From: Entamoeba invadens IP1
Lineage: Eukaryota > Evosea > Mastigamoebida > Endamoebidae
Length of the DNA: 31,649 nucleotides
Direction of reading: 5' to 3'
NCBI RefSeq assembly: GCF_000330505.1
Contig: NW_004443670.1
Span: 98,634 to 130,282 of the forward strand
The notes beneath the pieces were generated by a model. That model had not been told where the DNA came from, did no database searches, and saw nothing but the letters and a program-made list of their open reading frames with translations. Positions within the stretch are counted from its first letter, which is position 1. Every line of letters begins with the position of its first letter. Positions 1 through 7,287 of the stretch are shown piece after piece. The translations under genes and the position numbers were made by a program.

Positions 1-251
1 CAGTAGCTCTTAATCCCCAGATCTTGAAATATCTCTTTCATGCGAAGGTAATACACTGCCTGTAAAATCCAAATGACAGGGATGAGGAATCCAATTGAGA
101 AGATGAGGAGAGCACAACACGAAGGATTCGACTGTGATGATACTGTTGTGTTCTCTATTTCATCAAAAGGTTGTTGAATGTATGAGCGACGAGTTGGTGG
201 TTGTGAGGTGAAAGGCATATACGCAATTTTGCTGTTAGTTATATCACTCAT
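1..251 (-). CDS. Membrane protein, N-terminal part (3' end outside window)
   Basis: The ATG at 251-249 opens a minus-strand frame of 83 codons that runs off the window edge. The product starts MSDITNSKIAYMPF, has a Pro/Thr/Arg/Gln-rich polar stretch to about residue 40, then Ser-Gln-Ser-Asn-Pro-Ser-Cys-Cys and one strongly hydrophobic segment (about 47-66, ALLIFSIGFLIPVIWILQAV), followed by a basic, charged tail (YYLRMKEIFQDLG). This is the shape of a small single-pass or hairpin membrane protein with a cytosolic N-terminus. There is no signal peptide. I do not recognise the family. The reading frame is intact throughout the visible part and the upstream DNA is AT-rich and non-coding, so the start is well placed. 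It may be spliced further downstream. Confidence 0.65.
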   Translation of the reverse strand, partial: MSDITNSKIAYMPFTSQPPTRRSYIQQPFDEIENTTVSSQSNPSCCALLIFSIGFLIPVIWILQAVYYLRMKEIFQDLGIKSY

Positions 252-683
252 CCTATTTGTTTACAAGTTCATTGCTCTTTGAATTATTCTTGTATTAGAA
301 GTGATGGTTTGTATATGGTTTAAAAAGAAGGTCTAGTATTTATTCATTGAAATTTTTAATTGGTTTTATTATATGGTTATTAATAATATTCTATTTATAT
401 TTATTAAGCTGATTATTATATCTTATGGAAGAAATCGACTTTATATATTGTTGGTTGGTATTAGTTGATATAAATTAATTTATTAGTAATTAAACTATGT
501 TATAATTATTCTATATTCTTATTTAATTAATTATATGTTATTATATTTATTTAATAAAATAAAATCCCATAGGGTAAAGTATTTATTTTGAAAGAACAGA
601 CCGGATATAAAATGAAAAAAGTGACATTTTGATTTCTCATTGTCTTTTTTTTTAATAAAAATAAAATCATAATGAAAAATAAA
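252..683. other. AT-rich intergenic spacer
   Basis: No open frame of note is seen. The stretch is mostly A/T with short homopolymer runs and must hold the promoter of the minus-strand gene ending at 251. It ends at the TA dinucleotide that flanks the inverted-repeat element. Confidence 0.5.
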
Positions 684-685
684 TA

Positions 686-1798
686 CAGTAGGGGGAGTGA
701 GGGGCTTGACGATACTGAGGGGCTTGACCTATACTTTTAATGGTTTATTTACTATATTTAAATAAAAACTATTTTTAATGTTCTATTTAAAAACACAACC
801 TTGACTTATAAATTATAGTTTATAAACCATAAAAGTATTGGTTCATCCTTAGCATAAAGTCGGAACTTGAAATTGTATTAAAAACGACTTGGGTGTTTGT
901 TAGTTGTTTCTCAATTAAGTCATCGGTAGGCGTTAGTCTTTATGTTTGATATGGCTCTCGTTGTTGGCAACTCTTGGATATTCCAAGGCAAACTTTCCTC
1001 TTCGGATTTGACCAAATATGTTAGTCTAGGCGGAAGAACAAACAATTCCAAGTGTTCTCTGATATAAACACCATTGGATACCAGTAACAATCTGGAAGCC
1101 TCTTCTATAGAAACGAACATTCTATTAATCTTGCCAATATTGACTCCAACAACACCAGAACGCTTATATGATGCAATAATGATGTTTTTGTTGCTTTGCT
1201 CTCTAATGCTCCCAACATATTTTTGGTATGACGAGCAATGGAAACAAATATACTCTCTCAGCTCTCCTTGTTCTCTTAGAACTTGTCATGATCTGCCATC
1301 ACTATCACTATGTTGTCTCATCCAAAAAATCAATTCAAGTCTTCGGTTACTGCGAAATTGGCGTCAATTGATTTTAATTGTCAAAGTATTCAGTAAGCTT
1401 GTATTTTAACAACACCGAATACACAAGCCAAATGGCGAGACGAGTTGGATTGTGTGAGGAACAACTTGTCTTTTATGGCTAAAGGAAATCCTGTCTATGT
1501 ACAAAGAAGTTGTATTTGTGCTGTTATAGAAACAAAATAATTGAAGCTTTGTGAATTAATTCTTGGTTATTTCAAACAATAGAAATAAGCCATTTAATTT
1601 TCTTCATAACACTAAGGTTGTTTACTTTTTCTTTTCAAAAAACGTTTTATTTTATTTTGGATGAGCTAAGAATCTTTTTCTTTGACATTTTTTATAAATT
1701 ATTTATAGTTTTTGTTATTTTATAAATAGAACCGGGAAAACTCTGTATAGTAAAAAAGATAATAAAACAATAGGTCAAGCCCCTCACTCCCCCTACTG
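686..1798. mobile_element. TA-flanked Tc1/mariner-like inverted-repeat element, non-autonomous
   Basis: A perfect 25-bp inverted repeat bounds 1113 bp. The left copy is 686-710, starting CAGTAGGGGGAGTGAGGGG. The right copy is 1774-1798, its reverse complement. Each end is bordered by TA (684-685 and 1799-1800), as expected for a Tc1/mariner target-site duplication. On the left, the inner part of the repeat is duplicated: GAGGGGCTTGAC recurs at 717-728 after the spacer GATACT. No transposase frame is visible. The interior instead holds a decayed minus-strand coding stretch (separate entry). Mariner-type elements are known in Entamoeba genomes; assigning this one to that superfamily rests only on the TA flanks and the CAGT ends. 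Confidence 0.7.
920..1375 (-). pseudogene. Decayed coding stretch inside the TIR element
   Basis: The minus strand reads as coherent protein from about 1375 down to a stop at 920, interrupted by in-frame TGA codons near 1373 and 1285. Stretches such as REQGELREYICFHC, SIREQSNKNIIIASYKRSG and VVGVNIGKINRMFVSIEEAS have the composition of real protein, with balanced Gly, charged and aromatic residues, unlike the random AT-rich frames nearby. The longest intact run from an ATG is 66 codons (1120-920). I do not recognise the family. The pattern 'VGV...R.FVSIEEASRLLLVSNGVY' faintly recalls the 'PEEALYLLERG' region of Sen54-type tRNA-splicing endonuclease subunits, but that is a guess. It could be captured host sequence or remains of the element's own gene. 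Confidence 0.45.
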
Positions 1799-1902
1799 TA
1801 CTAATAAATTACTAAGTAAAATACTAATTATACAACAATTATAATTAATAATAAATAAATCATTTGTTAATAGAAATAACAAACATTTATCATAAGAATT
1901 AA

Positions 1903-3306
1903 TTAATTATCTAAAAAAGAATGGTTTTGATTTTCAAAGACATATTGTATTGATTCGTCAAGTGCTCCTTTTTCAATCTCTCTAACTGTTGACGGAATGA
2001 CAACTGTTATATTGTCGTCAAAAAAACTCCAATACATATTATTTGCTATAATTCTGACTTCTGGTGGAATAACTCCGTCTTCCATTTCGTCTGAATTTGT
2101 CATAGTGCAGTTAATTGCGTCAATACCAAACTCTTTCATCTTTACAGCTGTTGTCACACCCACCCTGTGTTTACACACCTTATTATTAAATGTCAGTTTC
2201 GTTACGCCACTGATATCTCCAAATGGGTTTCCATCAAATATAGTTTCTTCATAGAATTCAAGTTCCTCCAGATTTTCTCCATTGATAATTTGATTACTCA
2301 TAATCTCGACCGTTGACGGAATGACCAACCTTGTAAGTCCTGGCGGCAGCGAGTTTTTTTGAATTATTCTCACCGTAGTAGGAATAATAAGATCGTTCAT
2401 CTCTTGATATACAAAACACAGATGTTCGATACTATATAAGTCTTCTGGGAAGTCCAGTTTGTTTTCTAAATAGTCTCTTTCTGTGTACGTTGTCTTCTTC
2501 ACTCTCACTCCTTTCTTTCTCAACATCTTTGCTACAAATAAAGGAATTGGGTCGTTCACTTCCCTCAGCCCGTCGCAATTGATTTCTTTGAGTTTGTCGC
2601 AGTGGTTCAACGCGTTCTCCCCAATCGTTTCTAAGTCGCTTGAAAGTGTGAGGGACGTCATATGATTACATCCATATAATCCATCCTCCCCAATTGTTGT
2701 TATCATCGACAAGTCAACTTCTTCTAAGTAATCAGCCATATAAAAAGTTCCTGGGAGTTCTCTCACGTTCTTTGATATTTTGACGTGTCGAGGGCCTTCA
2801 GAGTGGTGGAATATCGCATTCCCAAGAGATGTGATCTTATCAGGGAAGACGATGTCCTTTTCTATGATCAATTCTCTTAAAGACAAATCCCCAATTCTAT
2901 TGACATAGTCAGGAAATTCAACTCCTTTAGTCCAATTATCATTCAGAGAGTATGTGATGCGCTTAAACTCTATCTTTGGGCTTTTAAACTTCTCATATGT
3001 ACCACAGTCAATTTCATACCAAACTACTACTTTATTATATAATTCTAATGTTTTATATTTATCATCTATTGTATCGAGTTTTTCATCACTCCCTTCTTCT
3101 TCTTCATTTAAAGGAAAATACAAGTAAATGGTTTCCATATTTGGAAAGATCCTTTGAGTCTTGTGATCCACTTGGACCGGGTTGAAATGAAACATCAATG
3201 GAATCTCCTTCATCTTTCGACACACAAAGACTAATCTCTTGAAGTCTTCAACAGTTGAAAAGTATTTGGAGACTATCATCACAGAGTAGACGTCGGGCTG
3301 TACCAT
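1903..3306 (-). CDS. BspA-like leucine-rich-repeat protein (LRR_5 type)
   Basis: This gives a 467-residue protein starting MVQPDVYSVMIVSKYFSTVEDFKRLVFVCRK at the ATG 3306-3304. The first ~100 residues form the cap seen in Entamoeba BspA-like proteins: 'MIVSKYF', 'FHFNPV', 'FPNMETIYLY' and 'VVVWYEID'. From about residue 135, repeats of about 23 residues follow the BspA pattern: 'IPTTVRIIQKNSL', 'VIPSTVEIMSNQII', 'VIPPEVRIIANNMYW', 'VIPSTVREIEKGAL'. An acidic linker (NEEEEGSDEK, about 67-76) interrupts the cap. There is no signal peptide or transmembrane helix. In Entamoeba some BspA-like proteins are reported at the cell surface, but the function of most is unknown. The repeats are more diverged than those of the second BspA-like gene at 5519-6670. 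Upstream, CAGAACCAC resembles the Entamoeba GAAC promoter element. Confidence 0.9.
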   Translation of the reverse strand: MVQPDVYSVMIVSKYFSTVEDFKRLVFVCRKMKEIPLMFHFNPVQVDHKTQRIFPNMETIYLYFPLNEEEEGSDEKLDTIDDKYKTLELYNKVVVWYEIDCGTYEKFKSPKIEFKRITYSLNDNWTKGVEFPDYVNRIGDLSLRELIIEKDIVFPDKITSLGNAIFHHSEGPRHVKISKNVRELPGTFYMADYLEEVDLSMITTIGEDGLYGCNHMTSLTLSSDLETIGENALNHCDKLKEINCDGLREVNDPIPLFVAKMLRKKGVRVKKTTYTERDYLENKLDFPEDLYSIEHLCFVYQEMNDLIIPTTVRIIQKNSLPPGLTRLVIPSTVEIMSNQIINGENLEELEFYEETIFDGNPFGDISGVTKLTFNNKVCKHRVGVTTAVKMKEFGIDAINCTMTNSDEMEDGVIPPEVRIIANNMYWSFFDDNITVVIPSTVREIEKGALDESIQYVFENQNHSFLDN

Positions 3307-3604
3307 CTATTATATCAAGTGGTTCTGTCATGTTTTTATTGTCAAGTCAAGCTTCAATAGTGCAGGTATTTATATCATAGTATACTTTATAGTTAATCAT
3401 TAATTATTTTTAATTATTATACATATATAATTTTTTAACTATATGATACTATAATTTCAATTATATTCAATTTGTTATAATAATACCAAAAAGTCGGGAT
3501 ATTGTAAGTAATTTAATAAATAGTAACAAAACTATTAATAAATAGTAAAAAGAGAACAAAGGCTGAACTGATAATATCGAGGGTTTTTAACTGAGTCTTC
3601 TGAG
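3307..3604. other. AT-rich divergent intergenic region
   Basis: The spacer lies between the minus-strand BspA-like gene and the plus-strand eL39 gene and should hold both promoters. A GAAC-like motif, GGCTGAACTGATA, sits at about 3569-3581, 25-35 bp upstream of the eL39 ATG, which suits the GAAC core promoter element described in E. histolytica. Confidence 0.4.
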
Positions 3605-3803
3605 ATGGTTTGTTAAGTGTATCAACATCAGAAATACAACTAACGGGTAGACAGGACACAAGGGATTCTCGTACAAAATCAAGTTGGGCAAGAAGATTAA
3701 ACAGAACAAAGGTGTCCCACAGTTTTACAGAATGAAGACTGGCAACACCATGAACTACAACTTCAAGAGAAGACATTGGAACAGAAGAAAGTTGGGTATG
3801 TAA
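3605..3803 (+). CDS. RPL39: 60S ribosomal protein eL39 (L39e), two exons
   Basis: Exon 2 (3651-3803) encodes TGHKGFSYKIKLGKKIKQNK followed by GVPQFYRMKTGNTMNYNFKR and RHWNRRKLGM, then TAA. This is the eL39 pattern (SHK..F..K.KLGKK.KQN, P....RMKT.N....N.KRRHW.R.KLG). The start codon is not contiguous: ATG at 3605-3607 is followed directly by GTTTGT, the usual Entamoeba donor, and a 43-nt intron (3608-3650) that ends GGGTAG, with CAACTAAC as a likely branch site. Splicing gives exactly 51 residues, the normal length of eL39. The protein lines the exit tunnel of the large ribosomal subunit. Because the first coding exon is only ATG, an ordinary ORF scan misses the gene; the longest ORF at this locus is the antisense one. 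Confidence 0.95.
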
Positions 3804-4025
3804 GCCACTCCTTGGTGTTGTTCTATTTTTTTATACTATTCAATTTTAATTATTTTACTAGTATTTGTTGGTACATATTTCAAACATCAACAGAAACAAC
3901 AAATAAACTATAATATATTAATAAATCTAGTACTGTATTTAATATATTCTATTAATATAATAAAATTGTTATAATAATATAGTATTATTATTTCAATTGG
4001 ATAGAATAAAAAGATAGTATACAAA
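3804..4025. other. AT-rich spacer between convergent genes
   Basis: This is the 3' flank of eL39 and of the small acidic gene. Only A/T-rich sequence is seen, with no coding signal or structure beyond short A/T runs. Confidence 0.4.
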
Positions 4026-4301
4026 TTAGTTATAAGATAACATCTGTTCCATAGATGGAGTTGGTGATCTGTTTTTCTGTTTGTCCTCTTCATCGACTAT
4101 GTCAAAAGAGAAATCGACATCATCGTCGTCACTCATTTCATTCTCGTCATCAGTTTGTTTGTTTGTGTGTGATGGGGAGTCACACCAATCACATTTGACG
4201 TTTTCTAGAGAAGCCATTGAGACGTCGTCTAAAGAAGATATTCGGAGTGATGGTGTTTCGTCGGTAAATGTGTGAATGTTAACATGTTTGGCAGCACTCA
4301 T
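4026..4301 (-). CDS. Small acidic hypothetical protein
   Basis: A 91-residue frame starts at the ATG 4301-4299 (MSAAKHVNIHTFTDETPS) and ends at 4026. The C-terminal half is strongly acidic (DDENEMSDDDDVDFSFDIVDEE, about 51-72). A Cys pair, CDWC (37-40), with a following His could bind a metal but does not match a finger I know. Ser/Thr content is high. There is no signal peptide or membrane segment. The GC content is higher than that of the surrounding spacer and the frame is full of acidic codons, which supports real coding; a plus-strand frame of 64 codons over the same DNA is poly-Ser and looks like a shadow. The low-complexity acidic character suggests a disordered protein. Function is unknown. 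Confidence 0.6.
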   Translation of the reverse strand: MSAAKHVNIHTFTDETPSLRISSLDDVSMASLENVKCDWCDSPSHTNKQTDDENEMSDDDDVDFSFDIVDEEDKQKNRSPTPSMEQMLSYN

Positions 4302-5518
4302 ATGATATATTGAATGAATGTGAAATGAGTGCTTCCCTTTTTATTCTCCAAATCCATCAAACCGTCAGAGTTATACACAAACTAGTTGTTTTAATAAAAG
4401 TGTACAAGATATAGTTACTTTCAAAAAGTGTTTCGCTATCGTTAATTTCAGAAGTATTTCATTCGGACTTTTTTCATGTTTTTGTTGTGTTATTAGTTTG
4501 ATAACTATTTAATTATTATTATGAAATTAGTATAATATAACATTGGAGGTGGTTGTTTCTTTAAAAAAAACAAATTAAATCGCAGTTGCCATTTCCTTGT
4601 TATTACACCAGAATGTTTTGATAAGTTGATTTTTTTTTAATTGATTTATAACACTATAAGTCATTAATAAACTTCGGGATTATTAGCAATTATTTATACA
4701 ACATTTTTTACAACGTATTTATATTTTCATCATAACCCCAAACCCTTCTGCAAAAAATACATTTCAACTGAAATTCAATTGTTTGTAATAGTTGTTTTAT
4801 AATTAAAGTATTATAAAGAGATAGAAAAAAGTTATAATATAATGCAATTGCCGAAATAATAATAAAAATAATATTTTTATACAACCCCTAAAAGTAATTA
4901 ATAATAAAAATAGAAATATGGTTTATTTATAATAATTATATAGTACTTGAAATCTAATAAATATTGAATTTTTGGAAATTTTTTTTCCCACAACGACTTG
5001 TTGTTTCCTGTTTTAAGTTTTATTATACAAAAAACAAAGATAAGTCCCAAGTTAAGTGTTTAGTTCAATAATCTCATTTTCTATACATTTTAAAGTTATT
5101 AAAAAACAAAATGATAATTTGGGTTTATTTGTTTTTATTGAACACTCCGTTTTGGGTTAATTATACATTTATTTGCATCTTTAAAATCAAGTTTTTAATA
5201 ATAATTTAAATAACCAGTTTATTACACCAATTGATTTAAATACAAAAACTGGTTAATATTTTTTTATAAATTTAAAAATGTAATTGTTATAACAAAATAT
5301 AAATAAAACCATTAAATGAACCAATAAAAATTGTCTTTATTATAAAATATTTACATAAAAGAAAATAATAGAAATAGTGTTATATAAGTATGTAAATAAA
5401 AAACAAAGTTGACATGAGTTGTAATTGTCATATAAAACTTTTAATCAAGTATTTAATTAAGTTAGACTAAAATCATTAATTAATTAATTAATTGAAATTA
5501 ATGACTTATTTTTGGAAA
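4302..5518. other. AT-rich intergenic region, no gene seen
   Basis: About 1.2 kb has no open frame above background on either strand. It is rich in A/T runs and TTAT/AATA repeats, with a TTAA run near 5478-5493 just beyond the 3' end of the next gene. No tRNA cloverleaf or inverted repeat of note was found by eye. Confidence 0.5.
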
Positions 5519-6670
5519 TCATTTTTCTTGTATCACTAAAGTGTTTGACGGAAAACAATCACTACTAATTGAAACAACACTTGATGGAATAATTAATTTT
5601 GTCAAGCTGTTGCATTTGAAAAAACATTTATCACCAATTGAAGTCACACTTATAGGTATATCAACATGTGTCAATTGAATACATCCACCAAAACATTGAT
5701 AATAAAATTGTTCAACACCTGGTTGTATATACACGCTATTTAACTGAGAACAATTTCCAAAACATTGAATACCAATCGAAGTGACACTTGAAGGAATTGA
5801 AATCGTCTCCAAAAAACAACAGTTAAAAAAACACCCTTTACCCATTGATAAGACATTATTTGGTATAGTCACATAACTTAATGCACAACAACCGAAGAAA
5901 CAACAATTACCAATTGATGTCACATTTGTTGATATTTCAACACTGCTTAAATTGTAACAATTATAAAAACAATCATCAGCCATTGATTTGACACTTAGCG
6001 GTATTTTTATTTCGAGGAGGTGAATACAATAAGAAAAACAAGAACGACTGATAGTTTTGACGCCTGATGAAATAGTAACACTTGTTAAATTTAAACAATT
6101 ACAGAAACAGTGGTCACCAATTGATTTGACATTTGGTGGAATGTTTATACAATCTAATTTATTATATCTATTAAAACAATAGTCATCAATTGTTTTGACA
6201 GAGTTTGGTATTTTATTTCCAAACTTTGTTACATCATCTTTAGTATAAATCACATTTTTGAATTTGATGTTTGGGGAAATAGTTCTATTGACAACATCAA
6301 CACCAACACCAAACCAAACAACAATTTGGTAAAACACTTTCTTTTCAGTTACGCTTTTTCTTTTGTTAATTTCTTCATAATAATCATGATTATCATTCTT
6401 CAAATTATCAATAAATCCATTCCCAAAATTCTCATCAGTTTTATTATATAAGTGAAGTGTCTCGATATTTGGGAAATGTTTGATTGTTAATTTGGTGATT
6501 GGAATTGGGTTGAAGTGAAACTTCTTCATGTTGTCATTGAACTTCTTGGATACAAACTCAATATTGATGAAGTCTTTGATAGTATTAAAGTGTTTCGAAA
6601 CTATCATCATGTGATAACTGCTCAACTTGGTCATTTTTGATTTGACCAGATGAAATTTATTCTTATTCAT
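5519..6670 (-). CDS. BspA-like leucine-rich-repeat protein (LRR_5 type)
   Basis: This is a 383-residue protein starting at the ATG 6670-6668. The N-terminal cap (1-140) carries 'SYHMMIVSKHF', 'FVSKKF', 'FHFNPIPI', 'FPNIETLHLY', 'VVWFGV' and 'VIYTKDD', the same cap as in the gene at 1903-3306. From about residue 155, nine or so tandem 23-residue repeats follow, with consensus 'IP.SV.SIG..CF..C..L..V.I', for example 'NIPPNVKSIGDHCFCNCLNL' and 'SIPSSVTSIGIQCFGNCSQL'. The regular Cys-Phe and Asn-Cys positions are typical of Entamoeba BspA family repeats. There is no signal peptide or membrane anchor. The two paralogues share orientation but are about 2.2 kb apart with two unrelated genes between them. 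Function is unknown; the family is thought to mediate binding through the LRR face. Confidence 0.93.
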   Translation of the reverse strand: MNKNKFHLVKSKMTKLSSYHMMIVSKHFNTIKDFINIEFVSKKFNDNMKKFHFNPIPITKLTIKHFPNIETLHLYNKTDENFGNGFIDNLKNDNHDYYEEINKRKSVTEKKVFYQIVVWFGVGVDVVNRTISPNIKFKNVIYTKDDVTKFGNKIPNSVKTIDDYCFNRYNKLDCINIPPNVKSIGDHCFCNCLNLTSVTISSGVKTISRSCFSYCIHLLEIKIPLSVKSMADDCFYNCYNLSSVEISTNVTSIGNCCFFGCCALSYVTIPNNVLSMGKGCFFNCCFLETISIPSSVTSIGIQCFGNCSQLNSVYIQPGVEQFYYQCFGGCIQLTHVDIPISVTSIGDKCFFKCNSLTKLIIPSSVVSISSDCFPSNTLVIQEK

Positions 6671-7048
6671 AAAAATGATTTATTTTATTTTTATTATCAT
6701 GTTACATTCAATTTTTAAATTCATTGAAACATTTGATTTGTTCATAAAATCGCATTAAAATCTTTTATTTTGATATATTTGAATATCTTATTTGAAAATA
6801 ACAATTCTTTACATTGTTACCAACCTATATTTAATGGTCTTGGTGTTCAACTATTATGTCATTTATATTTAACAAGTGTGTTTTAATAAATGAAGTATTA
6901 TTCATGATTGTTATTAAAAAAACAACAGAACAAATAGATTTCTAAATTCATTGTTTTTTTGATTAATTTCAAATATTTGAAGTTTATAATGAAAATAACA
7001 CTTAATAAACCACTACTTAATAATGAAGATAACAAATTAGCAACCAAA
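6671..7048. other. AT-rich spacer upstream of the BspA-like gene
   Basis: No gene is supported. A 73-codon minus-strand frame (6898-7119) spans this spacer and the inverted-repeat structure next to it; its Phe/Leu/Asn-rich product looks like chance. Confidence 0.4.
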
Positions 7049-7211
7049 TACAGTAAAAGCTCTTGAGAGCGGGAGGGTGTGGTAATTTTGTTTTCTCGAG
7101 AGCGGGCATTTTTAGCCAATCAAACTTTAAATACGGTTTTATAGAGAACTTTATTTTATAGTTTCAGTTTTAAAATTGCCCGCTCTTAAGAGAATCCGCT
7201 CTTCAAATGTA
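7049..7211. repeat. Small TA-bordered inverted-repeat structure (MITE-like)
   Basis: The stretch has higher GC than its surroundings. An imperfect inverted repeat pairs 7093-7114 (TTCTCGAGAGCGGGCATTTT) with 7171-7194 (its complement with a two-base insertion), giving a stem of about 20 bp around a 56-nt loop. Extra GAGAGCGGG and AAGAGCGG modules lie outside on both sides (7065-7073 and 7195-7203). The left border reads TA-CAGTAAAAG, similar to the TA-CAGTAGGGG border of the element at 686-1798, and the right side has TGTA at 7208-7211. The ends are not a clean TIR. It may be a decayed miniature mariner-type element or a structured 3' flank of the next gene. Confidence 0.45.
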
Positions 7212-7287
7212 CTACTTTTGGGAGGTTTTAATGTAAATACTGTTTATAATAAAAAACGATTATGTTATGAAATAACAAAGAAATTAA

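Noticed and set aside
3513..3776. Minus-strand frame of 87 codons with a hydrophobic C-terminus
   Set aside because: It is antisense to the eL39 exon and intron, whose coding assignment is unambiguous.
5470..5500. TTAATTAATTAATTAA run as a possible element end
   Set aside because: Simple repeat with no matching inverted partner nearby.
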